This document shows, piece by piece, positions 51,453-60,382 of a DNA stretch of 64,000 nt (its first letter is position 1; each line of letters opens with the position of its first letter). Where the stretch lies: the NCBI GenBank assembly GCA_030267565.1, contig BRXU01000081.1, forward strand, positions 1 through 64,000. Reading direction: 5' to 3'. Both the position numbers and the translations under genes were made by a program. Under the pieces are notes generated by a model, which worked only from the letters and a program-made list of their open reading frames with translations, did no database searches and had not been told where the DNA came from. The stretch is from Pleodorina starrii (lineage: Eukaryota > Chlorophyta > Chlorophyceae > Chlamydomonadales > Volvocaceae).

Positions 51453-52700
51453 TCAGGTTGCGGTGCGGTGCAGGGCGAGGGCGGTGATGTCGGTGGGATG
51501 GCCCTGGCTCACCGCCCAGGCGGTGGCCAGCTCCACCGCCTCGTGGACCCCGAGGCCACCGCGGTAGCGTTCGGCCACCTCGCCCAGGGTCTGGTCCAGC
51601 CGTTTCTGCGAGTCCGGGTCCGCGTCCAGGTCGAGGAACCCGTCCCCGAGGACCAGCAGTGTCTGTCCGGGGTCCACCACGGTGGTGCGCACCTCCCCTG
51701 CGGTGCCGTAGGCCGCGGACAGTCCCAGAGAAGGCCCGGAGGAGGCCAGCCGGTGGTGGCTGCCGTCCGCACCCAGGACCATGGCCATCCCGGGTCCGGC
51801 GAGCACGTAGGTCACGGCGCCGGTAGCCGGGTCCAGGGTGGCGGCGAAAGCGATGACGAACGTGTCCGTGCCGCCCAGCAGGGCGCCAATGCCCTCCGCG
51901 GCCCGGCTGGTGGCCCGGCGGTGGTCGCTGTCGTGGATGACGGCTTGCAGCAGGATCCGCACACTGGCGGCGATCACCGCCGCCGAGGCTCCGACCCCGA
52001 CCACATCGGCGACCTGCAACTGCACCCGGCCGCCGGCCGGGCGCCAGTCGAAGTAGCTCCCGTCTGCACGTCGGGCCGGGGTGCACCGGCCGGCCAGCTC
52101 ATAGCCGGGAACCGGGGCGGTGCCGACCGGCACGAGCGCGCGTTGGGCGGCTGCGGCCACTGCCAGCTCATCGGTCGCCGCCAGTTCCCACTCGACCAGC
52201 TGACCCAGCTCAGCCAGGATCTGCTGCTGGCCGGCGGTGAACCGGCGGGGCACGGTGTCCATGATGCACAGCGACCCGATCCGCTCCCCGGTGGGCGCGG
52301 TCAGTGGCTGACCGGCGTAGAAGCGGATGCCCTGGCCCACCACAGTCATATCGGCCACCCGGTCGACGGACCTGGTGTCGGCAATGACCAGCGGGCCCGG
52401 GTGCTGAACCGTGTAATGACACGGGGAGTAGTCCCGGGCGACCGCGACACCGGCCTCCATGCCGGCTGCGGCTTTGATCCACTGCCGGTCCGCGTCGATG
52501 AGCGTGATCGCCGCCATGGGGGCTTCGAAGATCACCCGGGCCAGGGCCACGATGCGATCGAAGCGTTCCTCCGGGGCCGTCTCCAGCAGGCCCAGCTCGT
52601 GCAGGGCGTCCAGGCGCGCGGCCTCCGCAGTGCCCGGGGAAGGCAACGGGTCGGCAGGGGAGGAGTCGGGCTTCGGTGGTTCCGCAGCAGGATGATCCAT
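51453..52700 (-). CDS. GAF-domain PP2C/SpoIIE-type phosphatase
   Basis: A 415-residue signalling protein. Residues 25-180 form a GAF sensor domain (ERFDRIVALARVIFEAPMAA, GQPLTAPTGERIGSLCIMDT). Residues 195-410 form a SpoIIE/RsbU-like serine phosphatase (GRCTPARRADGSYFDWRPAG, VQLQVADVVGVGASAAVIAA, LLVLGDGFLDLDAD). The metal-binding Asp residues of the PP2C core (ADVVG, GDGFLD) are present. Such proteins act in partner-switching control of sigma factors. It ends five bases before the HAD gene start, so the two are co-transcribed. Confidence 0.88.
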   Translation of the reverse strand: MDHPAAEPPKPDSSPADPLPSPGTAEAARLDALHELGLLETAPEERFDRIVALARVIFEAPMAAITLIDADRQWIKAAAGMEAGVAVARDYSPCHYTVQHPGPLVIADTRSVDRVADMTVVGQGIRFYAGQPLTAPTGERIGSLCIMDTVPRRFTAGQQQILAELGQLVEWELAATDELAVAAAAQRALVPVGTAPVPGYELAGRCTPARRADGSYFDWRPAGGRVQLQVADVVGVGASAAVIAASVRILLQAVIHDSDHRRATSRAAEGIGALLGGTDTFVIAFAATLDPATGAVTYVLAGPGMAMVLGADGSHHRLASSGPSLGLSAAYGTAGEVRTTVVDPGQTLLVLGDGFLDLDADPDSQKRLDQTLGEVAERYRGGLGVHEAVELATAWAVSQGHPTDITALALHRTAT

Positions 52701-52767
52701 CACCAAGACCCTACCGACAGGGGCCGGGCGCGTGGACGTGTTCAGAGTAGATCGGTGGGCAGGGGAT

Positions 52768-53988
52768 TCAGGGTTTCCGGTGCCCGGGTGACAGGACCAG
52801 CCGGCGGGTGGTGGCCGCGGCGCGGGCGACGAGGCGTTCCAAAGGCCCCTGTCCCAAGGTCTTGTGCCAGACCAGGGCGAAGACCACGGCCACGCCCAGG
52901 TGCACCAGGAACCACAGGAGGCGTTGGTCGTAGTGCACCTCGGTGGCCAGGGCCAGCAGATGGGCGGAGTACAGGGTCAGGGTCATCGAGCCCATCGCCG
53001 CCAACGGCAGCGCCCAGGCCTTCCCCGCGCGGGTGAGCAGCAGGAAGGCACCGAGCACGGCCACCCCGGTGCCGAGGTCCTGGAGCACCGCGATGGGGGT
53101 GTTGGTGTGCGGTCCCGGGATCAGCAGCCACCACCAGGTGGTGGTGGGCAGGGTCGGGTCCGGTCCCCAGGTGATGATCTCGTCGATCTGTTCCTCGCTC
53201 AGGGCCGGGGTATGGGCCATGAGCTGGTCGTAGCCACCGGCCTGGAGGATCAGCACCCAGTAGATCAACCAGGCGCTCACTGCTAGCCCGGCCCCGACCA
53301 GCAGCAGGATGGCCTGGACCTGGATCTCACCCAGGTCCAGCCGCCCCAGACCCAGCCCCGCCAGCAGGTAGGCCAGAAAGGGCAGGGCCGGGTAGGTGCC
53401 GGTGAGCAGCAACTGGGCCAGGGTGGCCCCCGGGGCAGTGGCCAGGTCGATGAAGGTCGGGCTGGCGGACTCATAGGCCGGCAGCGCATCGCGCAGGATG
53501 TGCACCAGCACCGGCCCGGCGAGGGCGAAGAACCCCGCCCAGCCGAACAGCATCTTGGCTGAGAAGTGCAGGAACGGGATCGCCAGCAGGAAGAACACCC
53601 CGTAGTAGACCAGGATGCCCACCGCCGGGGTCGGGGACGGCATGAACCCGTTGATCCCGAAACCCAGGGAGGCGATCAGCACCGCTCGGACGAACAGTGC
53701 TACCCGGGTCGCGGTCATCGCCGGCCCCTGATGGGGGATCCGTCCCCCGGAGGTGAAGGCCAGCCCGACCCCGGCCAGCAAGGCGAACACCGCCGCCGAA
53801 GCACCGGCGAACAGCGTCCACTGCGTGGTAGGGGAGAAGGTGTCCGGGTCGAAGGCCGGCAGGATGTGGATGGCGGCCAACCCGATCAACGCCAGGCCCC
53901 GGGCGGCGTCAATGCCCACCAGCCGGGTCTTCCGAGGGGTGCTCGTGGTGGCCGTGGACGTCGTCTTCCCCCGGTCTGGACGACTCAC
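52768..53988 (-). CDS. polytopic membrane protein, DUF1624/HGSNAT-like
   Basis: A 406-residue protein with about ten spans, from a GTG start. The N-terminal LVGIDAARGLALIGLAAIHI matches the DAARGLALxGM signature of DUF1624/YeiB-type and heparan-alpha-glucosaminide-acetyltransferase-like membrane proteins, which are thought to transfer acyl groups or form channels. A C-terminal DUF418-like segment (TLTLYSAHLLALATEVHYDQ) is visible. It is 67 bases upstream of the GAF-phosphatase and may share its transcript. Confidence 0.82.
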   Translation of the reverse strand: MSRPDRGKTTSTATTSTPRKTRLVGIDAARGLALIGLAAIHILPAFDPDTFSPTTQWTLFAGASAAVFALLAGVGLAFTSGGRIPHQGPAMTATRVALFVRAVLIASLGFGINGFMPSPTPAVGILVYYGVFFLLAIPFLHFSAKMLFGWAGFFALAGPVLVHILRDALPAYESASPTFIDLATAPGATLAQLLLTGTYPALPFLAYLLAGLGLGRLDLGEIQVQAILLLVGAGLAVSAWLIYWVLILQAGGYDQLMAHTPALSEEQIDEIITWGPDPTLPTTTWWWLLIPGPHTNTPIAVLQDLGTGVAVLGAFLLLTRAGKAWALPLAAMGSMTLTLYSAHLLALATEVHYDQRLLWFLVHLGVAVVFALVWHKTLGQGPLERLVARAAATTRRLVLSPGHRKP

Positions 53989-54337
53989 CGGCGACCGCCC
54001 TCTTCCGGCTCTATCGAGCCCGCGGGGCAGCGGCTGGTGTCGGCGCTGTCCCTAGTCATGTGTAGCTCGTCATGGGTACGTCCCATCAGTGGCTTACCCC
54101 CCTGCGGTGGAAAATCGGCCGGCACGCCCACCAGCAGCTCAACGTGATGCGGCCTCGTCCCTGCGGATCCCGGCTCGTGTCCTGCGCCTCACGGTGGTGG
54201 GACAGTGGCGAGCATGATGGCCTGGCCGGTCCCGCTGACTGAGTAGCACCCCCGTGCCATGGTTCTCAGTTCCGACGGGCCACTATATCCCCTGATCAGG
54301 GGACAGATGAATCCGCAGCAGCAGGCCTGAGCTCCGG
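53989..54337. other. intergenic, nothing recognised
   Basis: A 349-base spacer between the membrane protein start and a broken GAF-ANTAR gene. No repeat, promoter or gene assigned. Confidence 0.4.
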
Positions 54338-54590
54338 TCAGGGTTTGGCGTCGGGCAGGGCGCCGGTGGTGGCCAGCACCAGGAAGGTCTGTTGGGCGGT
54401 GGTCTTGAACCGTTCCCTCAAAATGCCTTTGGCTTGGCTTGCCGGCTCCCGAGTGGCCAACGCTTGGTGGAGGTGTTTGATCTACTGGGCGTCGATGAAG
54501 GCCACCGCCGCATGAGCGGCCACCAGCGCCCCGACCTGCTCCGCCTGGGCGCGACCGAGGCCGGATGCGCACCTGCGGGTCGGGGTCCTC
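54338..54590 (-). pseudogene. GAF-ANTAR regulator remnant with in-frame stop
   Basis: On the minus strand the frame encodes GRAQAEQVGALVAAHAAVAF (end of a GAF domain), then a TAG after IDAQ, then IKHLHQALATREPASQAKGI and LRERFKTTAQQTFLVLATT, which is the start of an ANTAR RNA-binding domain. The domain is cut short at 54338, so both a nonsense change and a C-terminal loss have occurred. ANTAR proteins act as antiterminators. The 5' part of the gene is missing beyond about 54590. Confidence 0.7.
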
Positions 54591-55002
54591 AGCGTGCGCG
54601 CCGGGACCGCAACCAGTCCAGATACTGGGCGCGTGCAGTGTTCAAGGCCTCCAACGCCTGGCGCAAGGTCACGCCCAGGGGTCCGTGCTCGGCGGTCTGG
54701 ACGTAGACGTAGGCGCTGAGTGTCACCTCACCGTTCGTATCCGCCCGCCAGTCCTCCACGACGCCGGACAGGGCCGATCCACTGGGATTGACGTCTTCCG
54801 GGTCCCAGTCCTCGATCACAGTGGCCTCGACCTGGAACTCTCCGTAGAGCACCGCTTCATCGTCAATGACCGTGGCGACCACCTGGGACAGCCCGCCCAG
54901 ATCGATGTCGTTGCCGGTGAGTCGCTGGCCCACGGAGACGTTGTCGACAGTGAGCACCGCATCCAGATCAGCAGGCAAAGCACCCGAGGACACAGCGAAC
55001 AC
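54589..55002 (-). CDS. hypothetical protein
   Basis: A 137-residue protein from a GTG start with a beta-rich acidic body (VLTVDNVSVGQRLTGNDIDL, EVTLSAYVYVQTAEHGPLGV) and a helical C-terminus (LRQALEALNTARAQYLDWLR). No family recognised. The stop touches the remnant of the GAF-ANTAR gene. Confidence 0.55.
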   Translation of the reverse strand: MFAVSSGALPADLDAVLTVDNVSVGQRLTGNDIDLGGLSQVVATVIDDEAVLYGEFQVEATVIEDWDPEDVNPSGSALSGVVEDWRADTNGEVTLSAYVYVQTAEHGPLGVTLRQALEALNTARAQYLDWLRSRRAR

Positions 55003-55134
55003 CGCCTTTCCGTCCCTCGATCTTCTGCGCCACCCCGGTCAGTTCCACCGCCGCGAGGTCGGTGCCCGGAACCGGGCATCGTGGTGGCCCGCCGATCGAA
55101 AACGTGCCCGGGTCACCGCTGGACGCGCGGGCGC

Positions 55135-55392
55135 TCATCGGTCAGCCTCGGGGGTGGATCCGTCGTGCACGTCGAGTTGAGCGATCAGGTCCCGGTACCG
55201 GTCCAGGGTCAGCGGGTGAGGCCCGCCCAGAGCGATGAGGTACTCATGGTCGAGCTGGTGGCAGATCCTGCTGTGCAGCACCTGCAGCTCCACCAGGCTC
55301 AACCCGGCCAGGTCGGCGGGAAACTCCTGGTCCGGACTCAAGGTGGTCATGTCCCTCGGGGCCTCGACGAACGCGAATGGCTGGTCATCCAT
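55135..55392 (-). CDS. small conserved protein, paralog of 31319-31588
   Basis: An 85-residue protein: FPADLAGLSLVELQVLHSRI then CHQLDHEYLIALGGPHPLTL. The core is shared with the protein at 31319-31588 over about 55 residues, including the LHSxxCxQLDHE and GPHPLTxDR motifs. ATG at 55392. This confirms a real small family on this replicon. Function unknown. Confidence 0.68.
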   Translation of the reverse strand: MDDQPFAFVEAPRDMTTLSPDQEFPADLAGLSLVELQVLHSRICHQLDHEYLIALGGPHPLTLDRYRDLIAQLDVHDGSTPEADR

Positions 55393-55650
55393 GCCGGTGC
55401 CCTTCCTGCTGTAGAGCATGACTGCACCCAATGGTCGATTTCTCTGACGGTAGGCGCCTGCTCCTTCCACCGGCAACGTTTTCCGTACCTTGCACATGCA
55501 CATTTCCCTAACCGACGGGTAGAAACGCGCCCCCCCTGCGCTATGGGGGTGATCAGGGCGATGGAGGGAAGATTCAACAGCGTCTCCTGGGGCGGGTCGC
55601 TCCCGCCTCCGCGGGATGCATCGGGCAACGATTCTGCTCGTGCCCGGCGT

Positions 55651-56442
55651 TCAGGCAGCGGGGATGGCGGTGACGACGACGTTCTTGCCCCACGGGTCCT
55701 GGACGAAACAGCTGATCAGCACCAGCCGGTTCGGGACAATGGCCCAGATCTCGCTGTCCTTGAGGCTGTTCTTGTCGTAGGTCGTGACCGTCTCCACGAC
55801 GTAGCTGATCTGGCCGGTTTCGGTGCCGAGCACCACGGTGTCCCCGGGGGTGACCTGGGTGCTGAGCCGGTCGAAGGGTGCATCCAGGCCTTCCCAGCTG
55901 TGCCCGGTGATGTAGGTGGTGTTCTGCGACCCGTCCCCGGGGTGACCGTAGGTGCTCAGCCAGTAGGCATCGGTGGTCAACGGAGGAACGATCGACTGCT
56001 CGGCCAGGTTCTCCGCGGTGGGGCTCAGCGGCAGGACGGGCTGGTCGATGCCGGCCGCGGGCACGGTCAAGTGCACCGGAGCCGACGCAGCGGGCAGCGC
56101 CCCCGGTGCGGGACTGACGGGTTCAGGGGGTGAGGCGCTGCCGGGGACCGGCGCCGGGCTGGAGGAAGCCACAGAGGAGGGCTCCGCAGGTGTTCCCGGT
56201 GACGGGGTGCTGGCTGCAGTAGATGATGGAGCGACCACGGTGGACGGCGCCGTAGGGGATGTGGCCGGTGGGGTGGTGAGGGTCTCGTCGGCTTCCGGGC
56301 CGGGGCCCAGCAGCACCGCGGCCGTGAGCAGTCCCGCAGCACCTGCGGCAGCGGCGAGGGCCGACAAAGAGCGGGCGCGCCCGGAACGTGCCTGCGGCGG
56401 GCGGGGGTCGTCGCCGGTGTTGTTCTGGTCGGGGTGCCGCAT
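55651..56442 (-). CDS. class E/F-type sortase
   Basis: A 263-residue transpeptidase that attaches surface proteins to the cell wall. An N-terminal membrane anchor (ALAAAAGAAGLLTAAVLLG, about 27-46) is followed by an 80-residue Pro/Ser/Thr linker, then the sortase barrel: VPAAGIDQPVLPL, TTYITGHSWEGLDAPFDRL with the catalytic His, and RLVLISCFVQDPWGKNVVV with the catalytic Cys245. The catalytic Arg usually found on the strand after the Cys is not there; Lys or the Arg before the Cys may replace it. Its substrate is probably the adjacent surface protein. Confidence 0.87.
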   Translation of the reverse strand: MRHPDQNNTGDDPRPPQARSGRARSLSALAAAAGAAGLLTAAVLLGPGPEADETLTTPPATSPTAPSTVVAPSSTAASTPSPGTPAEPSSVASSSPAPVPGSASPPEPVSPAPGALPAASAPVHLTVPAAGIDQPVLPLSPTAENLAEQSIVPPLTTDAYWLSTYGHPGDGSQNTTYITGHSWEGLDAPFDRLSTQVTPGDTVVLGTETGQISYVVETVTTYDKNSLKDSEIWAIVPNRLVLISCFVQDPWGKNVVVTAIPAA

Positions 56443-56556
56443 GAGGGGATCCTCTGGCTGTGGAGAGGGCCGGGTGCCGGTGTGGATACGGGCACCCGGC
56501 CCTGGTCAAGGGGTGCCGGCGTAGGCCTGGTGTGGCGCCGGCCGGCACCAACGGGG

Positions 56557-58566
56557 TCAGTTCTGGGCGCTGAACCGCCGGCGCAGCACCAGACCGGTGG
56601 CCGCCAGCAGCCCGGCACCGGTGAGCGCCACCGCGCCCAGGCCGGCGCCATCGGTGTCGGTGGTGCCGGTGCCGGCGGTCTGCACGTTCATCCCCTGGTT
56701 GGTGCCGTACACCGAGGTGCTGTGCATCGAGGAGCCGGGCACCCAGGAGGTCGGGGTCGTGCCCGGGGACCATGGCGCCCCGGGCGTGGCGGGTGGGACG
56801 ACGATGACCCCGGTGTCGGTGTCGATGTCGATGTCCACCCCGGCGGAGCAGGCGGTGAGGGCCTCCTCGAACAGGACCTCCAGCTCGGCCACGTCCACCC
56901 CGACCTCGCCCAGGGCCAGCCGGAGATCGGCCAGCTCCTCGATGGTCGCGTCCAGGGCCAGCTGGGCTTCGACCGCGGCCGCCAGGGCCACTTCGAAGTT
57001 CTCCTGCGCGGCTGCGAAGTCCTCCTCGGCGGCGGCCACGGCGGCCAGCAGACCCAGCTGGGCGTCCAGCTCGGCCTGGGCGGCCGCCCGGGCCGCCTGC
57101 GCGGCGGCGAGGTCGGCCTGGGCGGCGGTGACCTCGGCGCGGGCCTCCACCAGCGATTCCGGTTCGACCTGTGCCGCCTCCAGGGCGGCCTCGGCGGAAG
57201 CCACCGCGGCGTTGGCCTCCTCCAGGTCAACCTGGGCGGCGTCCCGGTCACCGATCGCGATCTCGACCGCCGCCTGCGCGTCAGCGACGGTGCCGGCCTC
57301 CTGGACCGCCAGCTCAGCGGCGGCCACCGCCGCCGCCGCCTCGGCTTGGGCGGCCAGGGCCGCATCCAAGTCGGTCTGGGCCGCATCCACCGCCGCATCG
57401 GCGGCGGCCTGGGCGGCCAGAGCCGCATCCAGGACAGCCTGCGCCTCGGTCGCCGCCCCGACCGCGGCATCCAGCGTGGCCTGCGTCGCAGCAAGCTCAC
57501 CCTGCTCGAGAGCCACCACGGCCGCCGCATCCGCGGCCACGCCCTCGGCGGCGGTCAGCGCCACCTGCGCATCGGCCACCGCCGCGTCCGCGAGGTCCAC
57601 CGCAGCCTGGGCGTCCACGACCGCCTGCTCAGCGGCCGCGTCGTTGTCCGGGTCGTCATCAGCCAGCGCGGCGTCACGGGCGGCCACAGCAGCCGCCAAG
57701 GCCGCGTTGGCGTCGGCCTGCACGGCCACAGCCGCGTCCAACTCAGCCTGAGCGGCAGCCACGTCGGCGTCGGCGGTAGCCTGCACGGCCAAAGCCGCCT
57801 CCAGCTCAGCCTGGGCGGCGTCCACCGCGGCCTGCGCCTCGATCTGCACGGCCACCGCCGCGTCCAGGGCCTCCTGGGCCGGGGCGACAGCAGCGTCAGC
57901 CTCGACCTGCACGGCCAGAGCCGCATCCAAGGCCTCCTGAGCCGGGGCGACGGCAGCGTCGGCCTCGACCTGGGCGGCTAGAGCCGCGTCCAGGGCCTCC
58001 TGGGCCGCGACCGCAGCGTCGAGGTCAGCCTCGGCCGCCACCACCGCGTCCTCGGCTGCGGCCAGCTCCTCCTGCGCCGTCTCCTGGGCGGCCACCGCGG
58101 CGTCAAGCTCGGCCTGGGCGACCGCGACCGCAGCCTCGTAGGCCTCCACCTCCGCGGCCAGGGCCGCCTCGGCGGCGGCCAGGTCCGCGGCGGCGGCGTC
58201 CACGGCGGCCTGGGCGGTGGCCACCGCGGCCTCAGCGGCCTCGATGTCCACCTCCGCGGCGGCCTCGACCGCCGCAGCCAGGTTCGCCTGAGCCTCCTCC
58301 AATGCGGTCAGCGCCTCCGCGGCGGCCACGGCCAGGGCATCCCGCTCGGCCTGAGCGGTGATCACGGCATCGACGGCGGCCTCCAGCTCATCGACGAGCT
58401 CAGCCTCCAAACCGGCCTGCTCCAGGGCCGCGCGCAGCTCGGCCTCCGCCGCCACACAGGCGGGGTCACCGGGGGCGGCGGCCGCCGGGGCGGCCGTGAA
58501 GAACAGCCCACCGGTGGCCAACGCGGCCGCGGTCCCGGTGGCGAAAAACGTCTTACGAACAGTCAT
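56557..58566 (-). CDS. alanine-rich coiled-coil surface protein with sorting-like C-terminus
   Basis: A 669-residue exported protein. Residues 1-32 are a signal peptide (TVRKTFFATGTAAALATGGL, AAAA cleavage region). Residues 35-560 are an uninterrupted Ala-rich heptad pattern, e.g. AQAELDAAVAVQADANAALA, expected to form a long coiled coil. Near residues 180-240 it contains three 21-residue repeats. The C-terminus has MNVQTAGTGT, a hydrophobic span (AVALTGAGLLAATGLVL) and RRRF, the layout of a sortase signal but without LPxTG; VQTAG may be the sorting motif. The sortase gene follows 114 bases downstream. The ATG at 58566 is chosen over a GTG at 58572. Confidence 0.83.
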   Translation of the reverse strand: MTVRKTFFATGTAAALATGGLFFTAAPAAAAPGDPACVAAEAELRAALEQAGLEAELVDELEAAVDAVITAQAERDALAVAAAEALTALEEAQANLAAAVEAAAEVDIEAAEAAVATAQAAVDAAAADLAAAEAALAAEVEAYEAAVAVAQAELDAAVAAQETAQEELAAAEDAVVAAEADLDAAVAAQEALDAALAAQVEADAAVAPAQEALDAALAVQVEADAAVAPAQEALDAAVAVQIEAQAAVDAAQAELEAALAVQATADADVAAAQAELDAAVAVQADANAALAAAVAARDAALADDDPDNDAAAEQAVVDAQAAVDLADAAVADAQVALTAAEGVAADAAAVVALEQGELAATQATLDAAVGAATEAQAVLDAALAAQAAADAAVDAAQTDLDAALAAQAEAAAAVAAAELAVQEAGTVADAQAAVEIAIGDRDAAQVDLEEANAAVASAEAALEAAQVEPESLVEARAEVTAAQADLAAAQAARAAAQAELDAQLGLLAAVAAAEEDFAAAQENFEVALAAAVEAQLALDATIEELADLRLALGEVGVDVAELEVLFEEALTACSAGVDIDIDTDTGVIVVPPATPGAPWSPGTTPTSWVPGSSMHSTSVYGTNQGMNVQTAGTGTTDTDGAGLGAVALTGAGLLAATGLVLRRRFSAQN
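57844..58032. repeat. 63-base tandem repeat inside the surface gene
   Basis: Three near-identical 63-base units (from 57844, 57907 and 57970) encode 21-residue, three-heptad blocks. The nucleotide identity is higher than coding constraint requires, which points to recent duplication. Confidence 0.75.
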
Positions 58567-58843
58567 GATCACTCAAATCTGCAAAGAGGTGGCACATCGG
58601 GGGAGTCCACCTGAAGGGGGAGAAAGCAGGGGGAGCTTCCTAACCCGGAGATTACAGTTGCAAAGACTTTGTGACCATAGCCACGGGATCGTTACGCCAG
58701 CGGGTCCACCCGGCCAGGGACGCCCCGCTTGGTTAACTGTGAATCCCGCGCAATCTGATCCGGTGACCATAGTGGCCGGCCCGCCGACGAGGGCCGGCCA
58801 CAGCTCGACAGATCCCGACTCGAAATCCAGGACTCGATACGCG

Positions 58844-59554
58844 ATGACTCAAAAAGCTCATGACCCGGCATATTCGAGTCAACCCGGTCGCCTCATCGGC
58901 TACGCCCGAGTGTCCACCACCTCCCAGAACCTCGACGTGCAGCTGCGCGCACTCACCGAGGCCGGAGTGCCGGCGGAGCTGGTCTTCACCGACAAGATCA
59001 GCGGCACCCAGGCAGAGCGCCCCGGGCTGGCCGCGCTCATGGCCGAGGCCCGGGAGGGAGACACCCTGGTGCTGTACTCCCTGGACCGGCTGGGCCGATC
59101 CCTGGTGCACATGGTCACCACGATTGACGAGCTGATCCGCCGCGGAGTCGCGCTGCGCAGTCTCACCGACACCATCGACACCACCACCCCGGCCGGCCGC
59201 TTCCAGCTCAACGTGTTCGTGGCGACGGCCGAGTACCAACGCGCACTGATCGTGGAGCGCGTCCAGGACGGACTGGAAGCCGCCCGAGCCCGCGGCGTGC
59301 AGCTGGGCCGCAAATCCCCGATCACCCCCGAGCAGGTGCGCGCCATTCACCGGCTGCACCGGGCGGGGCTGTCCCACTACAAGATCCACCGCCGCGTCGG
59401 GGTGTCCAAGGGCGCGGTGGGTCGGGTGCTGCACGGAGAGATTAAGTCCCTGGCGCATGTGAGTCTGGAGCTACCCGAAGACGAGATAGACGTCTGGGAC
59501 GCCGAGGCACTGGCGGCCACCCATGACACCCCCGCACCGAGAGGAGACCGCTGA
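58844..59554 (+). CDS. serine recombinase (Hin/resolvase family), third copy
   Basis: A 236-residue enzyme: RLIGYARVSTTSQNLDVQLR with the active-site Ser, TDKISGTQAERPGLAALMAE, DTLVLYSLDRLGRSLVHMV, and the helix-turn-helix HYKIHRRVGVSKGAVGRVLH. A 40-residue acidic C-terminal extension (LELPEDEIDVWDAEALAATH) is not typical of resolvases. ATG at 58844. It is coupled to the next gene by TGATG. It may act in resolution or inversion of a site not identified here. Confidence 0.92.
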   Translation: MTQKAHDPAYSSQPGRLIGYARVSTTSQNLDVQLRALTEAGVPAELVFTDKISGTQAERPGLAALMAEAREGDTLVLYSLDRLGRSLVHMVTTIDELIRRGVALRSLTDTIDTTTPAGRFQLNVFVATAEYQRALIVERVQDGLEAARARGVQLGRKSPITPEQVRAIHRLHRAGLSHYKIHRRVGVSKGAVGRVLHGEIKSLAHVSLELPEDEIDVWDAEALAATHDTPAPRGDR

Positions 59555-59838
59555 TGCCCCGCCTCGTGATCCTCTACCTGCTGTGGTGGGTACGGCTGTT
59601 CTACCGCATCGGCCACGCGATAGCGCACTGGGTGCTGCGCATCATCCCGATGCCCTCCGCGCTGCGCCACCGTGTGGCCGGCGCCGTGGCCATCACCCCG
59701 TATCTGTTCTGGGTGTGGGACGCGGTGGGCATCAACGACAACACCTGGTCGGCGATCGCAGTGGGTGCGGTCATCACGGGCCTGCTGTTGCTGTTGGTCC
59801 ACCGAGCGGAGGCGCGCCGTGCAGTCCGCGGACGTTGA
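59554..59838 (+). CDS. small membrane protein, unknown function
   Basis: A 94-residue protein with an amphipathic aromatic N-terminus (VILYLLWWVRLFYRIGHAIA) and a C-terminal span (AIAVGAVITGLLLLLVHRA). The ATG overlaps the recombinase stop, and its end overlaps the following nuclease-like gene by 20 bases, so three genes form a compact operon. Family unknown. Confidence 0.68.
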   Translation: MPRLVILYLLWWVRLFYRIGHAIAHWVLRIIPMPSALRHRVAGAVAITPYLFWVWDAVGINDNTWSAIAVGAVITGLLLLLVHRAEARRAVRGR

Positions 59839-60301
59839 ACGCTTCTACTCCCATGTCCTGAAAGGACCGGAGCCCGACTCGTGCTGGCTGTGGCTCGGGG
59901 CGATCAGTGATGACGGCTACGGCCGATTCTGGCTCCCCACCGCCAACGGTCAGAGAGCCGTCGCCGCCCATCGCTTCTCCTTGGCCACCGTCCACGGTGG
60001 TCTGGGCGCGATCGAAGGGCTGACCGCGCTGCACTGGTGCGACGTCCCACTGTGCGTGCACGCGAGCCTGGAGCCATCCACGCACCTGCTGTTGGGCAGC
60101 CGGTCGGAGAACATGGCCGATCGGGCGATGAAGGGCCGGATGCCCTCGGCCACCGCCGCCCGGTGGCGCCGGCTGTCGAGGGCCGAACGCTCAGCCCGGT
60201 CCCGGCAACTGCGCGAGGAGCTCAAGACCCACGGGTGGGACGAGGACGTGGTGCGCGAGCTCGTGCACGGCATCGACCCCGACCATCCCACTCTGTTCTA
60301 G
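59819..60301 (+). CDS. HNH endonuclease-like protein (phage type)
   Basis: A 160-residue protein from the GTG at 59819. CWLWLGAISDDGYGRFWLPT, AAHRFSLATVHGGLG, LHWCDVPLCVHASLEPSTHL and GSRSENMADRAMKGR follow the layout of phage and plasmid HNH nucleases (CWxW, AHR, H.CD.P.C, N..D...RGR). The canonical central HNH histidine region is present as TALHWCD. It overlaps the upstream membrane gene. Homing or defence roles are both possible. Confidence 0.8.
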   Translation: MQSADVERFYSHVLKGPEPDSCWLWLGAISDDGYGRFWLPTANGQRAVAAHRFSLATVHGGLGAIEGLTALHWCDVPLCVHASLEPSTHLLLGSRSENMADRAMKGRMPSATAARWRRLSRAERSARSRQLREELKTHGWDEDVVRELVHGIDPDHPTLF

Positions 60302-60382
60302 CGCTGCGTGGCCTGATGAGCCATTGGTCAGGGCATCAGATGCCCTGCTCGGCGCTGACGTCGGGCCGGTATGGTCAGAACC

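Noticed and set aside
56434..57981. 515-codon plus-strand frame rich in Gly, His and Arg
   Set aside because: Antisense to the alanine-rich coiled-coil gene; its repeats only mirror that gene.
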